Shown here: piece after piece, positions 25,601 to 34,539 of the stretch
Numbering within the stretch: position 1 is the first letter of the stretch
How the letters are laid out: every line of letters starts with the position of its first letter
Origin: Tamarix chinensis
Lineage: Eukaryota; Streptophyta; Magnoliopsida; Caryophyllales; Tamaricaceae
Length of the DNA stretch: 64,000 bases
NCBI GenBank assembly: GCA_030549775.1
Contig: CM060175.1
Location: forward strand, 68,911,245-68,975,244
Reading direction: 5' to 3'
Notes under the pieces: generated by a model
The model's database searches: none
Seen by the model: only the letters and a program-made list of their open reading frames with translations
What the model was told of the DNA's origin: nothing
Translations under genes and position numbers: made by a program

Positions 25601-28600
25601 GAACAAATTGGTACAACAATTTTTACGACAAAATCAACAAGTTGTTATGGCCTGAGATTTCCGTTGAGCTCAGGCAGCTGATTTTGAGTCTAAAGCAACC
25701 CCAGAGCAGGGTGAGCATGCTCAGCTTGGGGATTGCTAAAGTATGAGATTTGCCTGGAAGAACCTAGGTGAGTATGTCAGCAAGTTGGTCTCCCGTAGGA
25801 ACATATGACAAAGAGATAAGACCTGAATTCCATTGTTTTTAAACATAGTGGCAATCACGTTCAATATGCTTGGTATGTTCATGAGAAAAGGGATTACAGG
25901 CAATTTAAATAGCAGCCTGATTGTCACACTTGAGAGGGATATGTGCAACATTGGAACTACACAATTCGTGTAGAAGGCAACTGAGCCAAGCTAACTCAGC
26001 TGTGACTCTATGCATGGACCGATACTCGGTCTCTGCTGATGAAAAAGAAACAGTTTGCTGCTTCTTAGACTTCCAACTTACAGGGCTACCTCCAAAGAGA
26101 ATGAGGAATCCACTAACTGATCTTCAGGAGTGTTGGCATGAAGCCCAGTCAGAATCACAATAAGCCATGAGAGTAAAACTGGAAGGTGAATTGAGGAGAA
26201 TGCCTTGAGTAGGCTTTCCTCGAAGGTATCTTAGAACATGTTGATATGCTGTCCAGTGGGACTTACAGGGTGGTTGTGTGAATTAAGAGCTGGACAGAAA
26301 AGGCTAGGTCTGGTTGTGTGTGAAGCAAAACATTAAGCTTCCCGATGAGTTTACAATTCAAAGAAGGATCATCAAGGAGTTCATCCATATGCTGCTTGAG
26401 CTTGAGATTGAGTTCTAGAGGACTGATAACCATAGAGATTCATCTGGTAAAAAATCATGCAGAAGTTCATGAATAAATTTCCTTTTTGTAAGTAACATAC
26501 TGTGTAGGACTCGATTGAACTCCATGCTACCAAACAGCGAAGTGAACCCAGATCCTTGAATGTATTATCCACGAATGACATTGATGGGTAACAGTCAATT
26601 AACACAGTAAAAACAGATTTTATTGCATGGAATGTAAGATTAACAAAGATAATCCAAGATGTTCAAGAGCTTGGTCTCTTCCAAATTCCAGTCATTCGAG
26701 AGGCTGGAGCTCTCCCTCAACTCTATCTGATATTTCCTTCCCCTATTAGCCCTTAATCCCCTATATTTACAGTATTGAGTAGCAGTTTCTAGATTCCAAA
26801 AAGATTTCTAACAAACTAACCCACAACTATGTATAGTAATATTTAACGGTAATACGGTAATTAATCTAAGAGGCTAACAATAATCCCCACCTGAACTCAC
26901 CTTGCCCTCAAGGTGTGGATAAGGAAACTAACCTTAAAGACTAGAACCTAAAGAAAATGAGGTTAGGATTTCTGTATCATTGTTGCAGGTAGCAAGAATG
27001 TCTTCACCATAAATTGCCACAAAGACCAATTTCTTATAACATGGCTTATTATAGAGAGAATAGTCGTTTAATGATGGGACATACCCTCTAGAAATGAGAG
27101 CTTCAGATAACTTGGAACACCATTGCCTAGAAACTTGTTTGAGATCGTAGAGAGATTTCTTGAGCTTACAAATAAGGTAAGGATGAGCTACAGTGAGACC
27201 GTGTGGTGTTTTCATGCAGATATCTTTATGTAAATCACAACTATGTAGGAAATCATTGTTAACTTCTGATAGTAGTCATTTAAATAATAAGAGAAAAAGT
27301 TTGTGATTAATCCTCCCTTTACTTTTGACTGAACCCTCGAATGATCAACCAAGCCTCGCATCTTTTAAGGCTACCGTTAGCATGATACTTTACTTTATAG
27401 ACCAACAACTTATGAGATTTTTGCCTTTTCTCACAAGCTCCCAAGTAGAGTTAGTGTTAAGAGTAGTTAGCTCTTTAGTCATTGCTTCTTGCCAATTAGG
27501 ATCCATGGCAGCTTGGGCATAGGTAGTAGGTTTGGGTATATGTGCATGAGGGAGATTAGAGATAGAGAAGCATGAAGAGAATGTGGGTGAATGAATATGA
27601 TAAGAGATGCATGAATAGGTGAGTTTATGTTGACATGGATCGGGGGGTGAATAGGGTTTAATGGAATGGAGATTATAGAAAAAAATATTTATGCTCAATG
27701 TAGAGTGGTTCAAAGCAGATTACTCTCTGTATCCACTACCAAAAGGTTCTCCTTTTTGGATTTTGAAATAATGACGTGTTTTATTGATGGTTGCTCTCTT
27801 CTCGGTTTGTGAGCCTTATAATCTCAATGACCCTCTAAGGGATGATTTATAACTTGTGACCTATTTATTTTCTCTAGACTCTTCACAAGAATCTTTCAAG
27901 AACGATGGGCAAACACTTAATAAATTTTTTTTAATGAATTTTATAAGGTGGTTTTAATTACAATTAACTTTGGATGAGATGTAATTTAGCTAGATTTAAT
28001 AAAATATAATACAGTTGAAGAACAATTTTAGCTAATAGAAGTGAGCAATGAACACTTTTCAATGAAAAATTTTAATTTTAAAAGTTTATAGAGTTTTAAT
28101 GAACAGTTGAATGATGTTTAATTGCATAGTCAATGTAGCTGAAAAGTAGTTGTAATAAATGCAGAGGGACCTCATTTATAAGTCTCAGCTTCGTCATATA
28201 GTCGTTAGACACAATTTTCAAAAATTTGTGTTGTCCAACAGGCATAAAATTAGTATTTAATGCTTACTAATCGATCCGTCTAGTTGAACTAGTTAATCGG
28301 TTGTACGACCAATCGATCAGTGGTTCTAACCAGTCGACAGATTTTGTTCAGACCTGAAATGAAAAGTTACTGTCACACAAACCAATCGATTGGTTTTGCG
28401 TAGTGTCCAGTTGGTCCTATGAACATACGTGAATAGTGACATGGTTTAGTAACACCTAGGGCTGTAAATGAGCTGAGCCAGTTCAGTATTCGGCTCGGCT
28501 CGTTAAAAGCTCGGTTCGGCTCGTTCGTTTAATTAAACGAGCCTCAAAGTGAGGCTCGGGCTCGGCTCGTTTATTAAACGAGCCGAGCTCGAGCTCGAAA

Positions 28601-31600
28601 AAGCCCGGCTCGGTTCGGCTCGTTAAAAGCTCGGTTCGGCTCGTTCGTTTAGTTAAACGAGTCGGGCTCAAACAGCATTTTATGCTCGTTTAGTTAAACG
28701 AGCCGAACCCAAGCCTAGGGGTATTCGGCTCGGCTCGGCTCGTTTACAGCCCTAGTAACACCAATCGATGTGTTCATGTCACTAGTTGATCGGTTTATTC
28801 AAACTAGTTGATCAGTTTGGCAAAACTAGTCCATGAGTGTAATCGGAGATGAATGGATTTCTGAAGAAGTGAAACTCATGGACTGGTTAGTTAAACCAAT
28901 CGATTGATTTTCCAAAACCAGTCAATGAGTTTAATTAGAGACGAATGGTTTTCTGTAGGAGTGAAACTCATGGACGGGTTCGTTTGTTTTATTCAAACCA
29001 GCTGATCAGTTTAGGAAACTAGTTGATTGGTTTGATGAAACAAGTCGATGAGTTTAAATAGAGACGAATGAGTTTCTGGAAGTGTGAAACTCATGGATTG
29101 GTTGGTCCAACTAGTTGATTAGTTTCCTCAAACTAGTCAATCAGTTTGGCAAAACTAGTTGATCCATTTGAGTTTAACTCATTTCATACTGTTTGATTAA
29201 ACTGAAGCAGTCGCTCGGTTTGGAGACTGGTTAGATGTTTCCACATGACACTGGTATAGTCATTATGTGTAGGAGTATGCTAAGGAATCCGCATGTCTAT
29301 GTATGTGATCAAAACAAGCCTTGGTATTAACAACATTGTGGGGATGCTTGAGAGCAATTAGTATAAGGAACAGTATGATCTTTATTGCATTTATCAGGAA
29401 GTACATCAAATATTTTGAACTTGTTAAATGGTATGTGACCATATGCCAAAGAGCTCTAGGATCGTGAGATACATTGCATTCTAAACTATGATGTGCTGTA
29501 GACTGTAGGGCTGGAGAGGAAAAGATCTGGAATTGGAAATGGGGAGTAGATACAGTCCAGCATGGTGATTACCAAGGATCAGAGGTTGCTTCATGAAAGG
29601 ATGCTGGATGAACAACTATGATTAGTGAAGGAAAGGAAGCATTGTTGTTGTTGTGCTAACTTGCTTAGTTAAGTATCATGCGGTAAAAATTGACTGATCC
29701 AACATAATGAACCAGAAGTACAAGACCATCTGGAAGAGAAATGGAGTATGTATGAGGAATGAAACAAATATTTTGTGAATCGCATATGATCCGAAGCGCC
29801 GCTATCCAGTATCCAAGAGCTACCAACAGAAGCACTTAAGTGACACAGAAGACAAAGAAAGAGAGATACCAGCAGAATTGGATATATCATTGGAGCTAGC
29901 CTTGCACTGATTCAACATGGATACAACATACAAGGTGAGCATATTGATCTTGAATGAGTGAACCCTGTTCTTCTCCTTGATCAGCAGCCGAGATTTTCTT
30001 ATTCTTGGTAAACTTGAAATCTGCTGGGAAACCATTGAGCTTATAACATTTTGCTTTTGCATGAACTGGTTTCTTGCAGTAAGAGTAGATGATGTTGGAC
30101 TTCTTGCTGTCTCTAGAGTCATGGCAAAATACTTTCTGTGTCTTAAGTATAAAGTGAGGCAGATTCTTGATTCATGAGAGGGTAAATAGTAACTCCACAT
30201 TACTTTTCTTCATGTAAAAGCATAGAGTAGGTTTAACTGAGGGAGGATCTTGGCTTGAGCATCGTGGTGTGTCCTTGGACAGTAGTATGAACCTCATCGA
30301 GTCCCATGAGAATTTGCACAAGCTTTTTCCCTTCATGATACTCATCGATACCCTTGACTTCCCTACAACTAGTACCGCAAAAAGTTAGGATGTGCAGAGA
30401 GCATCAGGCTCATCCCATATTTTTCCGAGTCTAGTGAGAGAGCCCGAGATGCTGTCTATTCCTTGTGTTGCGTTTGAGGGCTGTTTCTATTAATGGAAAA
30501 GGCTGATAACATTGGATTGACCAAATCTGCCATTCTAATCAGACCAAATACTGTGGGCACAGTAGTCTTACGGATGGCACTATCTGAAACTTCTTATGGA
30601 CAAAAATTCAATATCAAAGAAATGATCATACTAAAGCAACATTTACAAGCTATAAGGATGAATCAGTGGAAGGGGGTTGGCTCTCCTTGAGGTTAAAAAG
30701 TGAGGTTAAAAATCTAGAACCACTGAATAGCTTGGGTACTGGTATTGTTCTTGGGTCATCAAAAGAACTGAGATAAAGGGGGCTCAATTTATCAATGGTG
30801 AGATCAGCTGATTCATGCTGAGTTGTTGAAGTTTCTTCTCCTTGACTTGAGAGAGGGTAAGGTTGCTGTGCTTATCAGCAGATAGGGATTGGAAAATGAA
30901 GATTGAAATTGAAATCTGAGAATTGAAAGAGTGGAGAAAATGATGATGGTGTGGAAGCTGTGAAAGTTTATTCCAGCTCTGATACCAAGTCAGAATACTT
31001 GGATCGAGGAGTATTGAAGTGAAGTAAAGAAACCAGAGGGAAAAATTAAAGGAATGAGGTTGTATTATTCATTGTGTAGTACAGCTCTGTCCAGCAGGTC
31101 TATATACATATATGCAACTCAGACCTTCTACCTGTCAAAACGAACAGAACAAATCATTGCAACGATTTTGACAGCAGAATCAACTAGCTGTTATGCCTGA
31201 GATTTCTGTTGAGCTTGAGCAACTGGTTTTGAGTCTAACAGTTAATATCTATGAGGACTAGTCTTCTTTATGCCTTTTTATGCCATTTAGATGACAGTGT
31301 TGGTTTATTAGGAGTGAGGCTGATAACCGTGCCATTTCATATATTCCTATTACCTTTTCTGGCCTATATTTCTGCTTTCTACTTCAGCGGTTTAAATATC
31401 TCTGCCATCGATGTTTGGTTAATGATATCTATTGAAGTTGCTACTTCATAAAGTTATCTTTAGCCATGTATTTTTAGTTGTGAACTTTACTGCTGTTAAT
31501 TAGTTGTGTAATGTTTCAGGGGCATACGTTTGAAAGGACTTATTTTCTCCTCTTCAAATTTTGTCTTGATATCCTTCTTACTGATAGGCCTCTTATTCAC

Positions 31601-32588
31601 ATATGTTAGAAGGGGCAAAGGGAACAATCAGGGGAGTACCTAAGCTAGGAATGAGGGTAGCAGCAGGGGATTATTTTTGTCAGGGGTGATAACAGAATTC
31701 AGGTGGGATTTCGGCAGGATATGCTGAGTTATGAGTCAGTTATTTTCCTTGTCTATTTTCAGCTATTAAAAGGAGAGATAGGGGAGGGAGAGGGGGATAT
31801 CGAGTAGTGAGAGCATTGTAAGGGGAGGCTCCCAGGTCCTCAAATTCCTGGCACTATCATTTCAGTTTTGATCGATATATATTCTCTCTTCATTCTCTCG
31901 AACTTCTCTGAGTCATTCGATATTTTTTGTTCTTTCCAACTTCTCTGATCTATTGTGGCTAACACTTACTTACCATGCAGGTAGGGGCATCCACTTTTCT
32001 GACTTTAACAGGGTTGCTGGTCTTCACGATTTTCTTTGTGGCAGCAACTTTCAATGCGATTATGATATCACTTCTGATGTCCTTGGCAGCTGCTGGTGGC
32101 TTCTTGGCTATTTTCTTCACATGTTTAACAGCCATTTATGTCGGGGCTTTATCGGTGGCTATCTTTGTTATTTCCACTGCAACAATAATTTCAGTCATTG
32201 CTGCTCTGGTAGCTACAGGTAAGCTGGTGACTGTTAATCCTCCCCACCTCCTCCCAATCACTAAGAAGCAAAAGAAAACTAACCGCCTATGATCATTGAC
32301 GTGCTCAGAGAATGAAACACTAGAATCATGCTTCTTCCTATTGGTCGAGTTATTATTTTAAGATTAATACATGAGGATTGATCACATTGTTGTGTTGCGT
32401 GACGATTTCTGTGAATTGTGTTGCTTATCTTCATGGTTTTAGGTTGGATTGGATTCCTTTGGACAATGTGGTTAGCGGCAAAGAAAAGTGCAGGGCTTGC
32501 CAAGCGTTCAGTAGGCTTCACTGGATCAGCACTGTCAGCATATTCTGTGGCGTTGAGTGCTCGTCGACGTAGCCATCGTGATGATTGA
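15470..32588 (+). CDS. Small multi-pass membrane protein, possibly LDIP-like; three exons, 16.2-kb first intron
   Basis: Exons 15470-15784, 31981-32218 and 32443-32588 join in frame to 232 codons plus TGA. Splice sites are canonical: donors GTGAGT (15785) and GTAAGC (32219), acceptors ending TGCAG (31980) and TTTTAG (32442). Residues 1-35 are acidic and hydrophilic. Residues 36-105 are a soluble part with [12 protein letters not shown] and a basic [17 protein letters not shown]. Residues about 106-180 are almost wholly hydrophobic ([20 protein letters not shown], then [17 protein letters not shown], then [12 protein letters not shown]) and form three or so membrane segments or a hairpin. [15 protein letters not shown] helix follows, and the tail is basic ([10 protein letters not shown]). 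A broken hydrophobic stretch in a short plant protein recalls LDAP-interacting protein (LDIP) and promethin-type lipid-droplet proteins. That match is from memory and not certain. The uninterrupted frame over three exons despite the huge intron argues that the gene is functional. Confidence 0.8.
16493..16690. repeat. Tandem duplication of about 70 bp, each copy ending in (GA)n
   Basis: A unit beginning AGCTCATTCTAATTTTGGT and ending in a GA run occurs at about 16493-16605 and again at about 16603-16686, with a few substitutions. The first GA run is about 46 bases and the second about 20. The 99-residue open frame across it reads as an RE repeat and is not a protein. Confidence 0.85.
16985..17450. 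mobile_element. MITE-like element with GGGAATGG-rich terminal inverted repeats
   Basis: The left end (TGTTTGTTTTGAGGGAGTAG) and the reverse complement of the right end (TGTGTCTATTTAAGGAAATG) are related, and both run into repeated GGAATGGGAAT phrases. The interior repeats the theme (17055-17120 against 17280-17420 inverted). No clear target duplication. Sequences of similar style at 19440-19620 and 23400-23530 may be decayed relatives. Confidence 0.5.
18135..18790 (-). pseudogene. Ty3 integrase remnant (zinc finger, core and C-terminal pieces)
   Basis: Minus-strand translations show the H2C2 region near 18640-18790 ([15 protein letters not shown], then [10 protein letters not shown]). The start of the core is at about 18430-18502 ([20 protein letters not shown], then DRLTKHS). 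A typical Ty3 integrase end is near 18290-18330 ([23 protein letters not shown]). Frames shift several times and most of the catalytic core between the first Asp and the C-terminal part is gone. Not functional. Confidence 0.72.
18919..19960 (-). pseudogene. Ty3 reverse transcriptase remnant with disrupted catalytic site
   Basis: The minus strand shows RT motifs in order: the fingers region (about 19880-19940, [12 protein letters not shown]), [14 protein letters not shown] (about 19755), then [20 protein letters not shown] (about 19350-19410) and [20 protein letters not shown]. After FVLV, where the catalytic Asp pair should lie, a poly-A/T tract at 19209-19221 gives phenylalanines. The thumb follows ([32 protein letters not shown]; 19040-19175). 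The text then jumps from MKDWSVPR to [11 protein letters not shown], so RNase H is deleted. About 250 bases of unrelated sequence split the domain near 19430-19690. Confidence 0.8.
20077..20420 (-). pseudogene. Ty3 protease-to-RT linker remnant
   Basis: The 68-codon minus frame ([20 protein letters not shown], then [14 protein letters not shown]) has the hydrophobic Gly-rich pattern of the strand following the retropepsin active site in Ty3 polyproteins, and it lies at the right place between gag and RT. The active-site triad itself is not legible. Confidence 0.45.
20600..22095 (-). pseudogene. Ty3 gag remnant, split by a MULE-like MITE
   Basis: Minus-strand reading from about 21930 leftwards gives [20 protein letters not shown] and then [19 protein letters not shown], the hallmark of plant Ty3 gag (KLPIFxGxDPxGWLxRxExYF). 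It is interrupted at 21678 by the insertion and resumes left of 20930 with [17 protein letters not shown] sequence. Multiple stops. Confidence 0.7.
20931..21678. mobile_element. Mutator-like (MULE-type) non-autonomous element, 9-bp TSD
   Basis: Inserted in the Ty3 gag remnant. A perfect 9-bp duplication GGATCCATC flanks it (20922-20930 and 21679-21687). The ends form inverted repeats: left CATAGTTATTAAAATTGTGA, reverse complement of right CAAGGTTATTACAATCGAGA, agreeing at about 17 of 22 positions. The interior of 748 bp has repeated TTTTGATYCC / TCCGATCCCGCA phrases near 21040-21115 and no coding sequence. The 9-bp duplication points to the Mutator superfamily. Confidence 0.78.
22440..22836. 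other. Degenerate repeat copy 1, retrotransposon leader or gag fragment
   Basis: The part at about 22570-22836 (CCTCCCC...CTCTTCTTTCTATCTCTC...AACCCTAGCC...ATTCCCTCACATGCA) resembles 24660-24790 further on. The segment containing CCTACCAACAACATTGCCTT resembles 24080-24100. The two regions look like pieces of the same decayed LTR element, not necessarily in the original order. Not classified further. Confidence 0.4.
22845..23120. mobile_element. hAT-type MITE with CGAGCC-rich interior
   Basis: Terminal inverted repeats TAGGGCTGTAAA / TTTACAGCCCTA enclose 276 bp made of repeated GGCTCGTT, AGCTCGGTTCGG and TTAAACGAGCC phrases. Flanks CTTTTATG (22837-22844) and CTTGTATG (23121-23128) are an 8-bp duplication with one mismatch, as expected for hAT. 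A close relative with a perfect duplication is at 28457-28754. Confidence 0.85.
23129..25438. other. Unassigned intron sequence with decayed retrotransposon fragments
   Basis: No intact open frame longer than about 80 codons. The segment about 24000-24170 parallels 22780-22836 plus 23121-23180, so the hAT MITE at 22845 interrupted one copy of a duplicated sequence. Segment 24660-24800 parallels 22600-22740. No domain is readable. Confidence 0.45.
25444..25694 (-). repeat. 3' LTR of the copia element
   Basis: Aligns along its length with 30989-31240, sharing GAGGAGTATTGAAGTGAAGT and CTGAGATTTC. A TATATATATA stretch lies centrally. The GTTAA duplication abuts its left edge. Confidence 0.85.
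25736..26450 (-). pseudogene. Copia RNase H remnant
   Basis: The minus strand reads, across frameshifts, [11 protein letters not shown], then [40 protein letters not shown], and near the end [15 protein letters not shown] and [11 protein letters not shown]. This is the full signature of copia RNase H up to the C-terminus. The part to 26450 reads as the RT/RNase H connection ([21 protein letters not shown]). Confidence 0.82.
26590..26930 (-). mobile_element. LTR fragment inserted in the copia reverse transcriptase
   Basis: Copia RT text stops near NNDTEI (about 26955) and resumes at NTFKDLGSL (about 26560). The intervening 340 bases begin, on the minus strand, with CTTGAGGGCAAGGTG...GGTGGGGATTATTG, a typical Ty3 pol end plus polypurine tract. 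This is followed by TGTTAGCCTC and LTR-like sequence ending near TGTTAATTGACTG. It looks like a truncated 3' end of another retrotransposon. Boundaries are approximate. Confidence 0.5.
26934..27560 (-). pseudogene. Copia reverse transcriptase remnant
   Basis: The minus strand shows [20 protein letters not shown] followed by TWELV (27430-27510), the classic start of copia RT. Then come [31 protein letters not shown] and [11 protein letters not shown] (26990-27210). The catalytic box reads VAIYGEDIL where YVDDIL is expected, so the first Asp of the pair is replaced. There is a frameshift between the two parts and an inserted LTR fragment after the box. Confidence 0.87.
27730..29335 (-). mobile_element. 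Possible SIRE/Maximus-type LTR segment nested in copia integrase
   Basis: The right edge on the minus strand reads TGTTAATACCAAGGCTTG followed by TTTTGATC, similar to the start of plant SIRE-type LTRs. The region 28255-29230 is full of variants of ACTAGTTGATCAGTTTGG and AACCAATCGATTG, the short palindrome-like phrases typical of such LTRs. It interrupts the integrase zinc-finger region of the host copia element. A matching target duplication was not found and the left edge is approximate. Confidence 0.45.
28457..28754. mobile_element. hAT-type MITE, perfect 8-bp TSD
   Basis: Ends TAGGGCTGTAAA / TTTACAGCCCTA; the perfect duplication GTAACACC is at 28449-28456 and 28755-28762. The 298-bp interior has repeated GGCTCGTTAAAAGCTCGGTT and TTAAACGAGCC units, nearly identical in design to 22845-23120. 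The apparent minus-strand open frame (repeated [11 protein letters not shown]) is only the translation of these repeats. Confidence 0.93.
29335..29640 (-). pseudogene. Copia GAG-pre-integrase / integrase start remnant
   Basis: The minus strand reads [10 protein letters not shown], then after a frame change LGHLSTS-like sequence and [17 protein letters not shown]. This matches the LWHxRLGHPS...CxxC pattern at the start of copia integrase. It is cut off at about 29335 by the nested LTR-like segment; the DDE core is not found on the other side. Confidence 0.65.
29669..30900 (-). pseudogene. Copia gag and protease remnant
   Basis: The minus strand shows protease [15 protein letters not shown] (about 29780-29825) with the DSGA active site intact. 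Upstream is a zinc knuckle [19 protein letters not shown] (CCHC type, about 30030-30095). Still further upstream is gag text [14 protein letters not shown] (about 30255-30300). Frameshifts separate all three. The DSGA and CCHC signatures make the copia assignment firm. Confidence 0.85.
30976..30987 (-). other. Primer-binding site (initiator Met tRNA) of the copia element
   Basis: Plus strand GCTCTGATACCA, that is TGGTATCAGAGC on the minus strand, the usual plant retrotransposon PBS complementary to initiator tRNA-Met. It sits just inside the 5' LTR at 30989. Confidence 0.9.
30989..31240 (-). repeat. 5' LTR of the copia element
   Basis: Partner of 25444-25694. On the minus strand it starts TGTTAGACTC at 31240, next to the GTTAA duplication at 31241-31245. 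Confidence 0.87.
31500..31925 (+). other. LTR-like segment at the end of intron 1
   Basis: TATTAAAAGGAGAGATAGGG (a TATA-like box followed by purine-rich sequence), then GAGAGCATTGTAAGGGGAGG, then a C/T-rich stretch resemble the promoter and leader part of a plant Ty3 LTR. No matching termini found. It lies just upstream of exon 2, so it could also be host intron sequence. Confidence 0.3.
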
Positions 32589-33034
32589 ACTCCACGCGTA
32601 AATATGTTGAAGTTTTCGAGTAGTTTGTGTTCAGATGTGGTCGTAGATAAATAAGGATGTCTGTTCATGTTTTCGGATTCCTTGAGTAGATACCAGAACA
32701 ATGACATAATTTCGAGTTTCGACTTATGGGCTTTGTTTTTCTGAATATGCTACCCCCCCTCCTGCTCTCGTTCCCCGGATATTCAGTGTTCTGTTTGCAA
32801 GGATCATGATAGCGATATTTTTATTGTAGAAGTTATGAAAGCACCAGTATTTTAAGGGTATTTCTGTTGGTAATGCAAAGTTTGATGGAGGCTTGGAGTC
32901 TTTCCTTTTGTTGACTTCTCAGTTTTTCCATTGTCAGAAGCATATGAAGAGGTTTACTTGCTTATATATTTCAAGCTAACCTAGTCTTCACCACCGAGGA
33001 ATTCTTCCATGGGCTGGGTTGGATTCTCTCCGTA
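32589..33034 (+). other. 3' flank and probable 3' UTR of the membrane-protein gene
   Basis: The first 350 bases after the stop are moderately AT-rich with ATAAATAAGG (about 32646) and other A/T-rich near-polyadenylation motifs. No other gene begins here. Confidence 0.4.
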
Positions 33035-33042
33035 CGTGCGAA

Positions 33043-33581
33043 TAGGGTTGTGCAAAAAATTCGGGATCCGAAAATCCGATCCGATATTTAAAAATTCAAT
33101 CCAACATTTTGGATATCCGAACAAATTTTATTTTAAAAGGATATCCGATATTCGGATATTCGGTTTTTTTTTGGATTATTCGATCCGAAAAAATATTCGA
33201 TATTTTATTGATTATTTCAATAATACACCATATTATTGTATTTTTATAGTTTTAAGTTTTCAAATTTTATTTATTTTTTATATTTAAATATTTATAATAA
33301 TATTTTAATACTTTTTTTAGATAAAATAAGATATTTATATAAATATATATATGAATATTAATTGATATACGATCTTTATTTTTAAAAATACTCTAGCAAA
33401 AGTTATTAAAAGTGATAAAATAGTATTTTCATACGGATATTGGATATATCCGAATTCGGTCTATATCCGATCTATATTTTTCGGATATCCGCATTCCGGA
33501 TATTCGGTCTAAAAAAATGCGGAGTGGATATCCGAAAAAAGTATCCGAATGAATACGGATATTCGGTTTTGCACACCCCTA
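33043..33581. mobile_element. hAT-type MITE with GGATATCCGA-rich ends
   Basis: Left end TAGGGTTGTGCAAAA, right end TTTTGCACACCCCTA. Flanks CGTGCGAA (33035-33042) and TGTGCGAT (33582-33589) match at 6 of 8 positions, suggesting a decayed 8-bp duplication. Both subterminal regions repeat GGATATCCGA, CGGATATTCGG and ATCCGAAT phrases, and the centre is AT-rich. Confidence 0.8.
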
Positions 33582-33589
33582 TGTGCGAT

Positions 33590-34140
33590 GCCGCTTCCCC
33601 GTCCCTTGTGTGCGGTGGGGTCCTCTTGTTTTTGGGCCAGTTTTGAATTTCATGATCCAGTTATATGAGATTAGTCATTTTGGTTTGTTTTGTTCATTTT
33701 TTCTCGCCACTCATCCACTTTCTACTCGCATTTGAAATTTGGCTGCTATTTTTTGGCAACGTTTTTACTCTTGTGTACTTATATATTGGGAGTCATGGAT
33801 TCTATTTTGAGATATCAATTCTGGAATATATCTGAAAAAATTACGAGCTTCAAACTCTCTTAGTTTGACTGCACAGATTAGGGGAGTGTGTAGACCTGGG
33901 GGGAGCCACGCCATACCTAATAACACCGATAGTCGGAGCGAAATCGCTTCTAAGGGGGCACACTACATTAAAGTTTCGGCCTATATTCTCTTATCTTCGT
34001 TTTGTTTTGTGTGTCCGGTGACAAGTTTTCTGCAATTTCAATTCGGAAGGATGAATTGGCCGGCTAATCACTAACTAATCACGAGTATGACATAGCATGT
34101 ATCCGAGAAAGTATCTCTTGGTGTTGATATTTGTTCATAG
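33590..34140. other. Unassigned intergenic sequence
   Basis: No domain, RNA or element termini recognised. A short open frame at 33865-34074 has no recognisable similarity. Confidence 0.5.
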
Positions 34141-34146
34141 AACTAA

Positions 34147-34528
34147 GGTTTTATTTGGAAGAAAGTTTTTTATGAGAAGTTTTATTTTAAAATAGAATTT
34201 ATAAATTTCTTTATCCTAAATACTTTATTTGAGGGTACGGAAATGGAATTTGAATATTTCTCGGAAGCTTTAAAATCCATAATAAAATTCTATCAAATAA
34301 ATTTACGAAACTTTCAAATACTCCGTCATTTTCTTAAATAGTATGTTACATAGTTTCATAAATAAAAATAAGACAGGTTATAAATCCTTGGTAAGTTTGA
34401 AAGTTTTCTACTTAAATTTTCTATCCAAATAGTAAATCTATAATCATGGAATTTTCAAAGTGAATTAAAATCAAAATTCTATCCTTTTTAAAATTCTGTC
34501 ATTTCTAATACTCCATCCAAACAAAGTT
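34147..34528. mobile_element. Tourist-like (PIF/Harbinger) MITE
   Basis: Left end GGTTTTATTTGGAAG; reverse complement of the right end AACTTTGTTTGGATG. This fits the Tourist consensus GGsCTTGTTTGG. The trinucleotide TAA flanks both sides (34144-34146 and 34529-34531), the expected PIF/Harbinger duplication. The interior (382 bp) is AT-rich and non-coding, with inner inverted stretches of the AAAATTCTATC / GATAGAATTTT type. Confidence 0.65.
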
Positions 34529-34539
34529 TAAGATAACCC

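Larger units (their letters stand above)
25444..31240 (-). mobile_element. Ty1/copia retrotransposon, LTRs and TSD preserved, coding region decayed and invaded
   Basis: Direct repeats of about 250 bp at 25444-25694 and 30989-31240 are LTRs; on the minus strand they begin TGTTAGACTC and end near TTCTAACA. A perfect 5-bp duplication GTTAA (25439-25443, 31241-31245) marks the insertion into intron 1. On the minus strand the order is LTR, primer-binding site (30976-30987), gag, protease, integrase start, RT, RNase H, LTR, which is the copia order. The two LTRs differ visibly at many positions, so the insertion is old. Nested pieces: a SIRE-like LTR segment (about 27730-29335), an hAT MITE within that (28457-28754), and an LTR fragment inside RT (about 26590-26930). 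Confidence 0.9.
15785..31980 (+). other. Intron 1 of the membrane-protein gene, 16,196 bp, filled with transposons
   Basis: Bounded by GTGAGT and TGCAG; joining the flanks preserves the frame between codons 105 and 106. Contents in order: GA microsatellite duplication, a MITE-like element, a Ty3 remnant, an hAT MITE, mixed LTR fragments, a Ty1/copia element, and an LTR-like segment. Both retrotransposons run antisense to the gene, as is common for elements that persist in introns. Confidence 0.75.

Noticed and set aside
28483..28671. 62-codon open frame with repeated [11 protein letters not shown]
   Set aside because: Antisense reading of the CGAGCC repeats in an hAT MITE.
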